Shown here: one piece after another, positions 29,753-40,048 of the stretch
Position numbering within the stretch: position 1 is the stretch's first letter
Layout of the letters: each line of letters opens with the position of its first letter
From: Flavobacterium kayseriense
Lineage (GTDB): Bacteria; Bacteroidota; Bacteroidia; Flavobacteriales; Flavobacteriaceae
Length of the DNA stretch: 64,000 nt
Assembly (NCBI RefSeq): GCF_014305095.1
Contig: NZ_JACRUI010000002.1
Location: 528,282-592,281, forward strand
Direction: 5' to 3'
Notes under the pieces: model-generated
Databases searched by the model: none
Seen by the model: only the letters and a program-made list of their open reading frames with translations
What the model was told of the DNA's origin: nothing
Position numbers and translations under genes: made by a program

Positions 29753-30013
29753 TTATTTAGCTCTTTCTAGGATTTCAACTAATCTCCAACATTTTGATTT
29801 ACTTAAAGGACGCGTTTCGCTAATTCTTACAGTATCTCCAATGTTACAGTCGTTTGTTTCGTCGTGTGCAACGTATTTCTTTGTTTTTAACACGAACTTA
29901 CCGTATAACGGGTGTTTTACTTTACGAACTTCAGCAACAACAATAGATTTATCCATTTTGTCTGAAGTTACAACACCTATTCTCTCTTTTCTTAAATTTC
30001 TTTTTTCTTCCAT
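29753..30013 (-). CDS. rpsQ: 30S ribosomal protein uS17
   Basis: OB-fold 16S rRNA-binding protein, 86 residues. [20 protein letters not shown], then [20 protein letters not shown] and [16 protein letters not shown]. 17 bases after rpmC. Confidence 0.97.
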   Translation of the reverse strand: MEEKRNLRKERIGVVTSDKMDKSIVVAEVRKVKHPLYGKFVLKTKKYVAHDETNDCNIGDTVRISETRPLSKSKCWRLVEILERAK

Positions 30014-30030
30014 CTTTCGGCAGATTACAA

Positions 30031-30222
30031 TTATTGCAACTCTCTTTTTGTAAGCTCTGAAGCTAATCTTGCAACTGTTCTTCTTACACTTCTAATTTGA
30101 AGTGGATTCTCAATTGGAGATATAGCATGAGCCATTTTTAGGTCAGCATATGTTTTCTTAGTCTGGCTAAGCTTTTCTTGCAACTCAGCTGCAGAAAGAT
30201 CTTTTATTTCTGATTGTTTCAT
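30031..30222 (-). CDS. rpmC: 50S ribosomal protein uL29
   Basis: Two-helix protein at the exit tunnel and docking site of trigger factor and SRP, 63 residues. I start it at the ATG at 30222 ([18 protein letters not shown]). An upstream in-frame start at 30258 would overlap rplP and add residues not found in the family. The end reads [17 protein letters not shown]. Confidence 0.96.
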   Translation of the reverse strand: MKQSEIKDLSAAELQEKLSQTKKTYADLKMAHAISPIENPLQIRSVRRTVARLASELTKRELQ

Positions 30223-30235
30223 AATATAATATAGA

Positions 30236-30661
30236 TTATGCTTCGAAATCTCTAGCAACGACGAACTTAGTTTTTACTGGAAGCTTTTGAGCCGCAAGAC
30301 GTAACGCCTCTTTTGCAACTGACAAAGGAACTCCTCCAACTTCAAACATAATTCTTCCGGGTTTAACAACGGCAGCCCAATACTCAACTGCACCTTTACC
30401 TTTACCCATACGTACCTCAAGAGGCTTCTTAGTAATTGGTTTGTCTGGAAATATTTTGATCCATAATTGTCCCTCTCTTTTCATGAAACGAGTTGCAGCG
30501 ATACGTGCAGCTTCGATTTGACGAGAAGTTAGAAACATACCATCTTCATGTACAGATTTAATACCAAACATTCCATTAGAAAGTTCATGTCCTCTTCCAG
30601 AGTTCCCTTTCATTTTACCTTTTTGTACCTTACGGTATTTTGTTCTTTTAGGCTGTAACAT
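30236..30661 (-). CDS. rplP: 50S ribosomal protein uL16
   Basis: Large-subunit protein near the peptidyl transferase centre and A-site tRNA, 141 residues. [39 protein letters not shown] and [12 protein letters not shown] are the conserved parts. 18 bases after rpsC. Confidence 0.98.
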   Translation of the reverse strand: MLQPKRTKYRKVQKGKMKGNSGRGHELSNGMFGIKSVHEDGMFLTSRQIEAARIAATRFMKREGQLWIKIFPDKPITKKPLEVRMGKGKGAVEYWAAVVKPGRIMFEVGGVPLSVAKEALRLAAQKLPVKTKFVVARDFEA

Positions 30662-30679
30662 TTTTCTTTAATTTAAAAA

Positions 30680-31429
30680 TTACTTTCTTTTACGAGCGTC
30701 TGGTTTTCCACCTTTATTAAAGTTAGATTTTCCACGAGGAGAATCTCCACCTTTTCCGCCAGATTGTTTCTTGTCCATTCCAGCAAGCGGAGAAAGATCT
30801 CTCTTTCCGTAAACTTCACCTTTCATGATCCACACTTTGATACCCATTCTACCATAAGTAGTATGCGCCTCAGCTAATGCATAATCAATATCGGCTCTGA
30901 AAGTTGATAAAGGAACTCTTCCTTCTTTGAAACCTTCCGAACGTGCCATCTCAGCACCATTCAAACGACCAGAAATCAAAACTTTGATACCTTCAGCGTT
31001 CATACGCATAGAAGCAGCAATAGCCATTTTGATTGCACGTCTGTAAGAAATACGGCTTTCGATTTGACGACAGATGCTTGTAGCAACTAGATACGCGTCA
31101 AGCTCCGGTCTTTTAATTTCAAAGATGTTGATTTGAACCTCTTTGTCAGTAATTTTCTTAAGTTCTTCTTTCAACTTGTCTACCTCTTGTCCACCTTTTC
31201 CGATAATGATACCAGGTCTTGCAGTAGTGATAGTAACGGTTACAAGTTTTAAAGTTCTCTCGATGATTACTTTTGATACACTAGCTTTTGATAAACGAGC
31301 ATGGATATACTTTCTGATTTTGTGATCTTCGGCAAGTTTATCACCATAATCATTTCCACCATACCAGTTTGAGTCCCATCCTCTGATGATACCAAGTCTA
31401 TTTCCAATTGGATTTGTCTTTTGTCCCAT
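30680..31429 (-). CDS. rpsC: 30S ribosomal protein uS3
   Basis: Forms the mRNA entry tunnel. A type II KH domain carries the GKGG loop at residues 77-80 ([16 protein letters not shown]), and the C-terminal domain contains [20 protein letters not shown]. The last ~30 residues are a Gly/Lys-rich basic tail ([17 protein letters not shown]). 249 residues, 6 bases after rplV. Confidence 0.98.
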   Translation of the reverse strand: MGQKTNPIGNRLGIIRGWDSNWYGGNDYGDKLAEDHKIRKYIHARLSKASVSKVIIERTLKLVTVTITTARPGIIIGKGGQEVDKLKEELKKITDKEVQINIFEIKRPELDAYLVATSICRQIESRISYRRAIKMAIAASMRMNAEGIKVLISGRLNGAEMARSEGFKEGRVPLSTFRADIDYALAEAHTTYGRMGIKVWIMKGEVYGKRDLSPLAGMDKKQSGGKGGDSPRGKSNFNKGGKPDARKRK

Positions 31430-31435
31430 CTTGTA

Positions 31436-31846
31436 TTAAATTGCTTGTGTGTTATTAATAGCTCCTAACACGATTGTTACGTGATTTGAACGTTTTCTGA
31501 TTCTGTGTGCACGACCCTGTGGAGCTGGACGAAGTCTTTTCAACATCATTCCACCATCTACTGTAATCGTTTTAACAAATAAACCTGCTTCTTCTAAACT
31601 AGCTTCAGGATTTTTTTGCTCCCAATTGTTGATTGCAGATAAAACCAATTTTTCTAATTTTCTTGAAGCTTCTTTAGAACTAAATCTAAGGATGTTTAAT
31701 GCTCTCTCTACCTTCTGACCTCTTACCAAGTCCGCTACTAAGCGCATTTTTCTAGGTGAAGTAGGGCAGTTATTCAATTTTGCGAAAGCAATAGACTTAT
31801 TAGCCTCTTTTCTCGCATCTGCTGTTTCTCTTTTACGAACTCCCAT
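31436..31846 (-). CDS. rplV: 50S ribosomal protein uL22
   Basis: Protein lining the exit tunnel, 136 residues. [20 protein letters not shown] and the hairpin-loop sequence [20 protein letters not shown] are diagnostic. The wild-type loop gives no sign of a macrolide-resistance duplication. 6 bases after rpsS. Confidence 0.98.
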   Translation of the reverse strand: MGVRKRETADARKEANKSIAFAKLNNCPTSPRKMRLVADLVRGQKVERALNILRFSSKEASRKLEKLVLSAINNWEQKNPEASLEEAGLFVKTITVDGGMMLKRLRPAPQGRAHRIRKRSNHVTIVLGAINNTQAI

Positions 31847-31852
31847 TGCTTC

Positions 31853-32131
31853 TTATTTTTTACCTTTATTTTTTGCTCCAGCATGACCTCTAAAAGATCT
31901 AGTTGGTGAAAATTCTCCTAATTTGTGACCTACCATGTTTTCTGTTACGTAAACTGGTACAAATTGACGACCGTTATGAACTGCGATAGTCTGTCCAACG
32001 AAGTCTGGAGTAATCATAGAAGCTCTAGACCAAGTCTTTACTACTCCTTTATTTCCACCAGCGATGTTTTCTTGTACTTTCTTGTCTAACTTATAATGAA
32101 CGAAAGGTCCTTTTTTTAATGAACGTGCCAT
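31853..32131 (-). CDS. rpsS: 30S ribosomal protein uS19
   Basis: Head protein of the small subunit, 92 residues. [40 protein letters not shown] and [19 protein letters not shown] are classic. 6 bases after rplB. Confidence 0.98.
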   Translation of the reverse strand: MARSLKKGPFVHYKLDKKVQENIAGGNKGVVKTWSRASMITPDFVGQTIAVHNGRQFVPVYVTENMVGHKLGEFSPTRSFRGHAGAKNKGKK

Positions 32132-32137
32132 ATCTTA

Positions 32138-32962
32138 TTATTTCTTTCTACGTTCTACGATATACTTGTTACTCGGGTTTTTCTTAGAACGAGTTCTATA
32201 ACCTTTTGCTGGTATTCCATTTCTTGAACGTGGATGTCCACCAGAAGAACGTCCTTCACCACCACCCATTGGGTGATCGACAGGGTTCATTGCAACAGGT
32301 CTTGTTCTAGGTCTTCTACCTAACCATCTTGTTCTACCTGCTTTACCAGATACAACTAATTGGTGGTCAGAATTAGATACCGCTCCAATAGTAGCAGAAC
32401 AAGTTAGCAAGATCAATCTTGTTTCACCAGACGGCATTTTAATTGTAGCATATTTTCCATCTCTTGCCATTAATTGAGCAAATGTTCCAGCAGAACGAGC
32501 AATTACAGCTCCTTGTCCTGGTCTCAATTCGATACAAGAAATAACAGTTCCTAACGGAACTTTACTTAAAGGCATAGTATTACCAATCTCTGGCTGAGCC
32601 TCAGGACCAGAAACTAATTTCTGACCAACTTTCAATCCATTTTGAGCGATAATATACGTTTTCTCTCCATCAGCATAAGCTAATAAAGCGATAAATGCAG
32701 TACGATTTGGATCATATTCAATAGATTTCACTGTAGCAGGAATTCCTTCCTTGGTACGTTTGAAATCAATGATACGATATCTCTGCTTGTGACCACCACC
32801 CGTATAACGCATGGTCATCTTTCCTTGACTATTTCTACCTCCAGAGTTTTTTATCGGCGCTATCAAAGAGCGTTCCGGCTTATCAGTTGTAATAGCGTCA
32901 TAACCATTCACAACTCTAAATCGCTGACCTGGGGTAATAGGTTTTAATTTTCTTACTGACAT
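32138..32962 (-). CDS. rplB: 50S ribosomal protein uL2
   Basis: Core protein required for subunit association and peptidyl transferase activity, 274 residues. The conserved [17 protein letters not shown] containing the functional histidine and the tail [16 protein letters not shown] are present. 9 bases after rplW. Confidence 0.98.
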   Translation of the reverse strand: MSVRKLKPITPGQRFRVVNGYDAITTDKPERSLIAPIKNSGGRNSQGKMTMRYTGGGHKQRYRIIDFKRTKEGIPATVKSIEYDPNRTAFIALLAYADGEKTYIIAQNGLKVGQKLVSGPEAQPEIGNTMPLSKVPLGTVISCIELRPGQGAVIARSAGTFAQLMARDGKYATIKMPSGETRLILLTCSATIGAVSNSDHQLVVSGKAGRTRWLGRRPRTRPVAMNPVDHPMGGGEGRSSGGHPRSRNGIPAKGYRTRSKKNPSNKYIVERRKK

Positions 32963-32971
32963 TTTTCTATC

Positions 32972-33262
32972 TTAGATATTGTTGTAAAAATCAATTGTTT
33001 CTCCTTCTTGTACTTGAACAATTGCTTTCTTAATTGCATTCGTCTTTCCACTGATTAAACCACTTTTAGTGTATTTTGTAGTTCTATCCGGTCTTACGTT
33101 CATCGTGTTAACACTCAAAATAGTCACACCATAAGCAGCTTCAATAGCTTTCTTAATCTCAACTTTATTTGCTTTTTTGTTAACAACGAATCCGAAGCGG
33201 TTTAAAACTTCACTTTCTTTGGTTACTTTTTCCGTTACTATAGGTTTAATTATGATGCTCAT
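32972..33262 (-). CDS. rplW: 50S ribosomal protein uL23
   Basis: Exit-tunnel protein and trigger-factor docking site, 96 residues. IIKPIVTEKVTKESE, RFGFVVNKKANKVEIKKAIE and YGVTILSVNTMNVRPD match the family. 6 bases after rplD. Confidence 0.97.
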   Translation of the reverse strand: MSIIIKPIVTEKVTKESEVLNRFGFVVNKKANKVEIKKAIEAAYGVTILSVNTMNVRPDRTTKYTKSGLISGKTNAIKKAIVQVQEGETIDFYNNI

Positions 33263-33268
33263 ATCCTA

Positions 33269-33898
33269 TTATTTACTTAAATTTTCTTCAATTACTTCCA
33301 AAGAACTCTCCAAAAGCACTAAATTATTAGCATTTAATATAGCATAAGTACTTAATTCTAAGCTACTTACAACGCTAGCTGCCTTTAAATTGCGTGACGA
33401 CAAATATACATTTTTATTTGAAGCACCCAATACAAATAGTGATTTTTTATTTTCTAACTCTAAAGCTTTCAAAACATTAATGAAATTTTTAGTGTTTGGA
33501 GTTTCAAAATTAAAGTCTTCAAGAACGATAATGTTTGATTCTTTTGCTTTGATCGAGAAAGCAGATTTTCTTGCCAATCTTTTCAAGCTTTTATTCAATT
33601 TGAATGAATAACTTCTTGGTCTTGGTCCAAAAACTGTTCCTCCTCCTTTAAACAAAGGATTTTTTGCACTACCCGCACGAGCAGTACCTGTTCCTTTTTG
33701 TTTTTTAATCTTACGTGTACTTCCCGCTACTTCAGCTCTTTCTTTAGCTTTGTGCGTCCCTTGGCGTTGATTAGCAAGATATTGCTTAACATCAAGATAT
33801 ACCGCGTGATTGTTTGGCTCTATACCAAATACTGAATCAGAAAGTTGAACTTTTCTTCCAGTATCTTTTCCGTTGAAATCTAATACTTTTGCTTCCAT
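33269..33898 (-). CDS. rplD: 50S ribosomal protein uL4
   Basis: Tunnel protein, 209 residues, in E. coli the autogenous regulator of the S10 operon. The extended loop region (KIKKQKGTGTARAGSAKNPL, then FGPRPRSYSFKLNK) is intact. Its start codon overlaps the last base of the rplC stop (position 33898), indicating tight coupling. Confidence 0.98.
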   Translation of the reverse strand: MEAKVLDFNGKDTGRKVQLSDSVFGIEPNNHAVYLDVKQYLANQRQGTHKAKERAEVAGSTRKIKKQKGTGTARAGSAKNPLFKGGGTVFGPRPRSYSFKLNKSLKRLARKSAFSIKAKESNIIVLEDFNFETPNTKNFINVLKALELENKKSLFVLGASNKNVYLSSRNLKAASVVSSLELSTYAILNANNLVLLESSLEVIEENLSK

Positions 33899-34515
33899 TA
33901 CTTGTGAATGATTACATAAGAGTTGTTATGCCCAGGAACACATCCTTTGATAACTAGTAGATTCTTCTCAGCAACTACTTTTAAAACTCTAAGGTTTTGA
34001 ATGTTTACATTTTCTCCTCCCATACGTCCAGCCATACGCATTCCTTTGAATACTCTAGATGGATAAGAAGAAGCTCCTACAGAACCTGGAGCTCTTAAAC
34101 GGTTGTGTTGACCGTGAGTTGCTTGACCAACACCACCAAAACCGTGACGTTTTACAACCCCCTGAAAACCTTTACCTTTAGATACACCTTGTACATCTAC
34201 AAATTCTCCTTCAACAAACATAGAAACATCTACAAGATCTCCTAATTTTTGTTCTGTTGCAAAATTTTGAAATTCAACGACTTTTTTCTTAGCTACAGTT
34301 CCCGCTTTTTTAAAGTGACCTAAAGCCGCTTTTGTGGAATGTTTCTCGTTTTTGTCATCGAAACCCAACTGCAACGCTTCGTACCCGTCAACACCTTTGG
34401 TTCTGACTTGGGTAACAACACATGGTCCAGCCTCAATTACAGTACAAGGAATGTTTTTCCCGTTCTCATCAAAAAGACTAGTCATGCCGATTTTTCTACC
34501 AATTAACCCAGACAT
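33898..34515 (-). CDS. rplC: 50S ribosomal protein uL3
   Basis: Assembly-initiating protein reaching the peptidyl transferase centre, 205 residues. [20 protein letters not shown] and the tip sequence [19 protein letters not shown] are diagnostic. It is preceded by a 153-base gap with a complete promoter, so the rplC-to-rplQ part can be transcribed independently of rpsL-rpsJ. Confidence 0.98.
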   Translation of the reverse strand: MSGLIGRKIGMTSLFDENGKNIPCTVIEAGPCVVTQVRTKGVDGYEALQLGFDDKNEKHSTKAALGHFKKAGTVAKKKVVEFQNFATEQKLGDLVDVSMFVEGEFVDVQGVSKGKGFQGVVKRHGFGGVGQATHGQHNRLRAPGSVGASSYPSRVFKGMRMAGRMGGENVNIQNLRVLKVVAEKNLLVIKGCVPGHNNSYVIIHK

Positions 34516-34588
34516 AAATATTAATTATTAATTATTAAATATAAAAATAGAACACAATCATTTAAGTGACCTATTTTTTTTAGTGGTG

Positions 34589-34620
34589 CAAAAGTATAAC
34601 TTATTTACACACAAACCAAA
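34589..34620 (-). promoter_or_regulatory. Internal promoter of the ribosomal cluster, before rplC
   Basis: On the minus strand a -33 TTTG (34617-34620) lies 20 bases from the -7 box TACTTTTG (34589-34596), a full Bacteroidota consensus. It predicts a leader of about 70 bases for rplC. A weak hairpin (CACTT/AAGTG, ~34634-34648) followed by eight T just upstream may attenuate reading from rpsJ. Confidence 0.65.
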
Positions 34621-34668
34621 AAAAACTTTTCACTTAAATGAAGTGCTCTTTTTACTCTTGAAAGATAC

Positions 34669-34974
34669 TTAAACTTTGATCTCTACTTCAACTCCACTAG
34701 GCAATTCTAATTTCATTAAAGCATCAATAGTTTTAGATGAAGATGAATAAATATCAATTAATCTCTTATATGACATTACTTCAAATTGTTCTCTTGCTTT
34801 TTTGTTAACGTGCGGAGAACGCAATACTGTAAAAAGTTTCTTGTGAGTAGGTAATGGAATTGGTCCTGTTACTACTGCACCGGTACTCTTAACCGTCTTT
34901 ACAATCTTTTCAGCAGACTTATCTACCAACATGTGATCGTAAGATTTTAGTTTTATTCTGATTTTTTGACTCAT
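34669..34974 (-). CDS. rpsJ: 30S ribosomal protein uS10
   Basis: Small-subunit head protein, also the NusE partner in antitermination, 101 residues. [40 protein letters not shown] and [11 protein letters not shown] are clear. It follows fusA by 10 bases without an intervening tuf gene, as usual in Bacteroidota. Confidence 0.98.
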   Translation of the reverse strand: MSQKIRIKLKSYDHMLVDKSAEKIVKTVKSTGAVVTGPIPLPTHKKLFTVLRSPHVNKKAREQFEVMSYKRLIDIYSSSSKTIDALMKLELPSGVEVEIKV

Positions 34975-34984
34975 TTTCTTAAAA

Positions 34985-37141
34985 TTAAGCGTTTCCTTTT
35001 GCTTTTTTGATTACTGCTTCAGAGATGTTTGAAGGTGTTTCTGCGTAGTGTGAAAATTCCATAGTTGAAGTTGCACGACCTGAAGATAAGGTTCTTAAAG
35101 TTGTAACATATCCAAACATTTCAGATAATGGCACATCCGCTTTAATAGTTTTAGCTCCATTTCTATCACCCATATCATTTACTTGACCTCTACGACGGTT
35201 AATATCACCAACGATATCTCCCATGTTTTCTTCAGGTGTAATAACTTCCATTTTCATGATAGGCTCAAGGATTACAGCACCAGCAGCTTTTGCTACTTCT
35301 CTGTACCCCATTCTTGCAGCTAATTCAAAAGACAAAGCATCTGAATCCACAGGGTGGAAAGATCCATCTAAAAGTGTAACTTTTAAACTATCTACTTGGT
35401 ATCCTGCTAAAGGACCCGTTTTCATTGCTTCTCTAAATCCTTTCTCAACAGAAGGAATATATTCTTTAGGAACGTTACCCCCTTTTACAGAGTTAACGAA
35501 CTGTAGTCCAACTGGAGCTTTACCATCTACTTCATCAGCAGGCTCTAATACAAATACGATATCACCGAATTTACCACGACCTCCAGATTGTTTCTTGTAA
35601 GTTTCTCTGTGCTGAGCACTTCTTGTAAAAGCTTCCTTGTATTCAACTTGAGGCTCACCTTGGTTCACTTCAACTTTAAATTCACGTCTCATTCTATCAA
35701 CTAAGATATCTAAGTGAAGCTCACCCATACCAGAGATAATAGTTTGACCCGAAGCCTCATCTGTTCTAACTGTAAACGTTGGATCTTCCTCAGCTAATTT
35801 AGCCAAAGCCATACCCATTTTATCTACGTCAGCCTTAGTTTTAGGCTCAATAGCAATACCAATTACTGGCGCAGGGAATTTCATAGACTCAAGAATAATT
35901 GGGTGTTTCTCATCACACAATGTATCTCCTGTTTTGATATCTTTAAATCCAACCGCTGCTCCAATATCTCCAGCTTCGATGTAATCGATTGGATTTTGTT
36001 TGTTAGCATGCATTTGGTAGATACGAGAAATTCTTTCTTTGTTTCCTGAACGTGTGTTCAAGACATAAGAACCAGCATCTAATCTTCCTGAATAAGCACG
36101 GAAGAAAGCTAAACGACCAACAAATGGGTCTGTAGCAATCTTAAACGCAAGAGCAGCAAACGGCTCTTTTACGTCTGGCTTACGCAAGATTTTAGTTTGA
36201 TCTTCTTCTAACAATTCAGCATCATCAGGATGAATTCCTTCAATTCCTTCTTTATCCATTGGAGATGGCAAGTACTTACATACTGCATCTAACATGAACT
36301 GAACACCTTTGTTTTTAAAAGAAGAACCAGCAATCATAGGAATGATAGCCATATCCATCACAGCAGCTCTTAAAGCAGTATTGATTTCCTCTTCTGTAAT
36401 AGAATCTGGATTTTCCATATACTTGTCAAGCAAATTCTCATCGTAATCAGCTACAGCCTCGATAAGAATATCTCTGTACTCTTTAACTTCTTCAACCATA
36501 TCAGCAGGGATTTCTACAACTTCATACGTTGCTCCCATTCCTGCATCATCCCAAACAATAGCTTGGTTTCTTACTAAATCTACAACACCTTTGAAATCAT
36601 TTTCTTCACCAATTGGTAAAGTGATCGCAACTGCATTTGATTTCAACATATCTCTTACTTGCTGACATACCATCAAAAAGTTAGATCCTTGTCTGTCCAT
36701 CTTATTAACAAACCCAATACGAGGCACTCTATATTGATCAGCAAGTCTCCAGTTAGTTTCTGATTGCGGCTCAACACCATCAACAGCACTAAATAAGAAA
36801 ACCAAACCATCAAGTACACGTAAAGAACGGTTTACTTCAACTGTAAAGTCAACGTGTCCCGGAGTATCAATAATATTGAAGTGATAAGGTAATGTTTCAG
36901 GTAAAATTTTACCTTGAGTAGTTGGGAAATTCCATTCACAAGTTGTAGCAGCAGAAGTAATTGTAATACCTCTTTCTTGCTCTTGTGCCATCCAGTCCAT
37001 TGTTGCAGCACCATCATGTACTTCACCAATTTTATGTGATTTTCCTGTATAGAATAATATGCGCTCCGTTGTTGTTGTTTTACCAGCATCAATGTGAGCA
37101 GCAATTCCTATATTTCTTGTATATTTAAGTTCTCTAGCCAT
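34985..37141 (-). CDS. fusA: Translation elongation factor G
   Basis: GTPase that drives translocation of tRNAs and mRNA, 718 residues. The G1 motif [12 protein letters not shown] lies at ~15-26, followed by DTPGHVDF (G3) and NKMDRQGSN (G4). Domains II-V are complete, with [20 protein letters not shown] in domain IV. Located between rpsG and rpsJ, 10 bases from each. Confidence 0.98.
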   Translation of the reverse strand: MARELKYTRNIGIAAHIDAGKTTTTERILFYTGKSHKIGEVHDGAATMDWMAQEQERGITITSAATTCEWNFPTTQGKILPETLPYHFNIIDTPGHVDFTVEVNRSLRVLDGLVFLFSAVDGVEPQSETNWRLADQYRVPRIGFVNKMDRQGSNFLMVCQQVRDMLKSNAVAITLPIGEENDFKGVVDLVRNQAIVWDDAGMGATYEVVEIPADMVEEVKEYRDILIEAVADYDENLLDKYMENPDSITEEEINTALRAAVMDMAIIPMIAGSSFKNKGVQFMLDAVCKYLPSPMDKEGIEGIHPDDAELLEEDQTKILRKPDVKEPFAALAFKIATDPFVGRLAFFRAYSGRLDAGSYVLNTRSGNKERISRIYQMHANKQNPIDYIEAGDIGAAVGFKDIKTGDTLCDEKHPIILESMKFPAPVIGIAIEPKTKADVDKMGMALAKLAEEDPTFTVRTDEASGQTIISGMGELHLDILVDRMRREFKVEVNQGEPQVEYKEAFTRSAQHRETYKKQSGGRGKFGDIVFVLEPADEVDGKAPVGLQFVNSVKGGNVPKEYIPSVEKGFREAMKTGPLAGYQVDSLKVTLLDGSFHPVDSDALSFELAARMGYREVAKAAGAVILEPIMKMEVITPEENMGDIVGDINRRRGQVNDMGDRNGAKTIKADVPLSEMFGYVTTLRTLSSGRATSTMEFSHYAETPSNISEAVIKKAKGNA

Positions 37142-37151
37142 TTCTTAAGAA

Positions 37152-37628
37152 TTAAAATCTAAAGTGAGAGAATGCTTTGTTAGCTTCTGCCATTTTGTGA
37201 GTATCCATTCTTTTCTTAACAGCAGCACCTTCTTCTTTAGCCGCAGCTAAACATTCGTTTGCCAATCTCTGAGCCATTGATTTTTCGTTTCTTCTTCTTG
37301 AATAAAGAATTAACCATTTCATTGCCATAGAAATTTTTCTGTCTGGACGAATTTGCATCGGGATTTGAAATGTCGCTCCACCTACTCTACGACTACGTAC
37401 TTCTACGTGAGGCATAACGTTTGTCAACGCATCTTTCCAAATCTCTAACGATGGCTTTTCAGCATCTTGTTTTTTAGACTCAATGATGTCAATAGCATCA
37501 TAAAATACTTTAAACGCTGTCGATTTTTTTCCATCCCACATTAAGTTGTTCACAAAACGTGTTACCAGTTGGTCACTAAACCTTGGATCTGGTAAAAGTG
37601 GTCTTTTCTTTGCCGCTCTTTTTCTCAT
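37152..37628 (-). CDS. rpsG: 30S ribosomal protein uS7
   Basis: Primary assembly protein of the small-subunit head, 158 residues. MRKRAAKKRPLLPDPRFSDQ, MPHVEVRSRRVGGATFQIPM and NEKSMAQRLANECLAAAKE are characteristic. It lies 73 bases after rpsL. I see no folded leader in that gap. Confidence 0.98.
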   Translation of the reverse strand: MRKRAAKKRPLLPDPRFSDQLVTRFVNNLMWDGKKSTAFKVFYDAIDIIESKKQDAEKPSLEIWKDALTNVMPHVEVRSRRVGGATFQIPMQIRPDRKISMAMKWLILYSRRRNEKSMAQRLANECLAAAKEEGAAVKKRMDTHKMAEANKAFSHFRF

Positions 37629-37701
37629 GTCTTTTTTTTAATAAAATTTCATAATTATCTAGTCACAATAAATTGCGCCTCTACAAAAATTTCCTTTTAA
37701 A

Positions 37702-38085
37702 TTACTTTTTTGCTTCTTTTGGGCGTTTAGCACCATACTTAGATCTCCTTTGCGTTCTTCCTGCTACTCCTGACGTATCAAGTGCACCACGAACGATGTG
37801 ATATCTAACTCCTGGTAAATCTTTTACCCTTCCACCCCTAACTAATACTATCGAGTGCTCTTGTAAATTGTGTCCTTCACCAGGGATGTAAGCATTCACT
37901 TCATTACCATTTGTCAAACGTACACGCGCTACTTTACGCATTGCAGAGTTTGGTTTTTTTGGTGTTGTAGTGTAAACACGCGTACAAACCCCTCTTCTTT
38001 GAGGACAAGAATCTAAAGCAACCGATTTACTCTTCTTAGTTATCTGAGTTCTTCCTGTTCTTACTAATTGTTGAATTGTTGGCAT
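37702..38085 (-). CDS. rpsL: 30S ribosomal protein uS12
   Basis: Decoding-centre protein, 127 residues from the ATG at 38085 ([20 protein letters not shown]). The longer frame to 38142 would run into the promoter and is rejected. The streptomycin-sensitive lysines are present in [12 protein letters not shown] and [12 protein letters not shown]. First gene of the rpsL-rpsG-fusA-rpsJ segment. Confidence 0.97.
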
Positions 38086-38139
38086 AATTAATACTAAAAA
38101 TTTATTATGTATATTTAATTCCCGCTTTTTACGGGGTTG

Positions 38140-38170
38140 CAAATGTATAAATTATTTTTTACTCTACAAA
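38140..38170 (-). promoter_or_regulatory. Main promoter of the rpsL segment
   Basis: On the minus strand a -33 TTTG (38167-38170) is separated by 19 bases from the -7 box TACATTTG (38140-38147). The predicted start is about 45 bases before the rpsL ATG, and a small CCCG/CGGG hairpin lies at the very 5' end of the leader. Strongest consensus match in the window. Confidence 0.7.
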
Positions 38171-38207
38171 TGTTAATTCATTAATTTTCAATAAGATTAT
38201 TTAGCTA

Positions 38208-38238
38208 TTTGATTTTAACCACAAAGATTAGATATTTG
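38208..38238 (+). promoter_or_regulatory. Putative promoter of the Omp85-like gene
   Basis: A -33 TTTG (38208-38211), a 19-base spacer and GATATTTG (38231-38238), which is one mismatch from TAnnTTTG. It is divergent from the rpsL promoter 40 bases away and lies 28 bases before the TTG start. Confidence 0.4.
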
Positions 38239-38266
38239 TATTCCATTTACTTATACCTAAACTTGA

Positions 38267-39964
38267 TTGAAAAAGCTACTCCTTATACTTCTCATAACAA
38301 TAACAAGTGTGAGTTGCTACGCTCAGAATTACCACCTGAAATTTGAAGGCCTCACAAAAACTGAAACACAAATAATAGACTCAATTCAGTATGATAAAAC
38401 ACACCGCGACAAATTATCTTTAATTCAAGAAACAGCACGTATCCAAAAATCACTATCGAAACAAGGATATTTAGAAAACAAAGAGGTTTCAAACAATCAA
38501 GTCAACGACAGCTCTTTCGTTTCGATCATTAGCTTAGGTTCCAAAACAAAAACAATAAAATTATTGATTCACTCAAATCAAGCGGTTAAAAAATTGATTT
38601 CAAACAATAAAGATTCCATAACCGTACCTTACCCTCTTGTAGAATCATTTTTAAACGAACAAAAGACAAAGCTGGAAAACGCAGGCTTCGCACTTTCGGT
38701 TTTTAAATTAAGCAACATTTCAAAAAAAGAAGGTACATTGTTCGCAGATTTAGAAATAACCGAAAATAAGCAAAAAATAATTGATAAAATACAAGTTGTC
38801 GAGAACAGTAATAAGCAAGCAAAATTTCCTCAAGGCCATCTAAAACAAATTAACAGACAATTTAAAAGTATGATTGTTTCGCAAAACAATCTAAATAAAA
38901 TCAGTGAAGAATTTCATAAATACAATTTCATACAACAAATAAAATCTCCTGAAACACTTTTTACAACTGACTCAACAAAAGTTTATGTTTATCTCGAAAA
39001 ACAAAACGCAAACAGTTTTGATGGATTCATAGGTTTCAATAACAACGAAAGTCAAAAAATAACATTAAGCGGCTACCTAGATCTTAAACTACAGAACATC
39101 CTAAATACAGGAGAAGAATTTAAATTGATTTGGAAAAGCGACGGCAATGACCAAAGAATATTCAATATAGGCCTCGAACTTCCCTACCTTTTCAAAAGTC
39201 CAATTGGACTAAAAGGACAAATTAATATATTTAAACAAGACAGCACCTTCCAAAATACAAAAACAGGCATCGAACTGAGTTATTTCATAAAATACAACAC
39301 ACGACTCTACTTAGGCTACGAATCAACCACCTCAAGTGATATACAAAAAACAAACAACAACATCGTGAGTGATTATAAAAGTAATTTTATTACCGCAACA
39401 TTCACATACAACAAAAGAGACAACAACAACATCAATCCTAACAAAGCAAGCACCACCATGAAACTTGGATTTGGAACAAGAGAAAACACAAGTACTCAAA
39501 TAACTGATAATTTAGATACACAAAACTACATCGAACTAACATCCAACTACACCTTCTATTTATCCAAAAAAAACCACTTCAATTTAAAGGGTATTTTTCA
39601 AAATCTCAACAGCACTAACTACAGTACAAATGAACTTTATCGTTTTGGTGGAAATAATTCTATTAGAGGCTTTCTAGAGAATAGTCTCCAAGCTAAAACT
39701 TTTTTTGTTCTAGCGACAGAATACAGATACTTACTTAACGAGAATTTTTATGTAAATACCGTAATTGATTTCGCGAGTTTTAGTCTGCCAAAAGTTTCAA
39801 ATACAACAGCTTATAACACTAATGAACTCAGCTACGGCTTAGGATTTTCACTACAAACACAAAATGGACTTTTACGGTTTTCCGCAGTAAATAATTACAA
39901 CAATGAAGTGAAAACGAATTTTTACAACACAATTATTAATTTTAGTTATAATGTTAAGTTTTAA
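38267..39964 (+). CDS. Omp85-superfamily outer-membrane barrel protein (BamA/TamA/FhaC-like)
   Basis: Predicted outer-membrane protein of 565 residues. A signal peptide (MKKLLLILLITITSVSCYAQ) is followed by ~200 residues that may form POTRA-like modules, then a C-terminal beta-barrel ending in an aromatic residue (FSYNVKF). The sequence YRFGGNNSIRGFLEN near residues 460-474 resembles the conserved RG(F/Y) loop of Omp85 barrels. Translation seems to start at TTG 38267, as no in-frame ATG precedes the signal peptide. No secreted partner (TpsA type) or TamB gene is adjacent, so whether it inserts proteins, moves lipids or secretes a substrate is unknown. Confidence 0.65.
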   Translation: MKKLLLILLITITSVSCYAQNYHLKFEGLTKTETQIIDSIQYDKTHRDKLSLIQETARIQKSLSKQGYLENKEVSNNQVNDSSFVSIISLGSKTKTIKLLIHSNQAVKKLISNNKDSITVPYPLVESFLNEQKTKLENAGFALSVFKLSNISKKEGTLFADLEITENKQKIIDKIQVVENSNKQAKFPQGHLKQINRQFKSMIVSQNNLNKISEEFHKYNFIQQIKSPETLFTTDSTKVYVYLEKQNANSFDGFIGFNNNESQKITLSGYLDLKLQNILNTGEEFKLIWKSDGNDQRIFNIGLELPYLFKSPIGLKGQINIFKQDSTFQNTKTGIELSYFIKYNTRLYLGYESTTSSDIQKTNNNIVSDYKSNFITATFTYNKRDNNNINPNKASTTMKLGFGTRENTSTQITDNLDTQNYIELTSNYTFYLSKKNHFNLKGIFQNLNSTNYSTNELYRFGGNNSIRGFLENSLQAKTFFVLATEYRYLLNENFYVNTVIDFASFSLPKVSNTTAYNTNELSYGLGFSLQTQNGLLRFSAVNNYNNEVKTNFYNTIINFSYNVKF

Positions 39965-40048
39965 CAAAAACTTAAAAATTAACAAACATTATTAGGTTTT
40001 TTAACAAATTATTAAGATTTTTGTTTTACTAATTAAAAACATTAAAAA

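Noticed and set aside
38086..38142. Longer N-terminus for rpsL (start at 38142)
   Set aside because: It would cover the promoter and add residues not found in uS12; the ATG at 38085 gives the standard protein.
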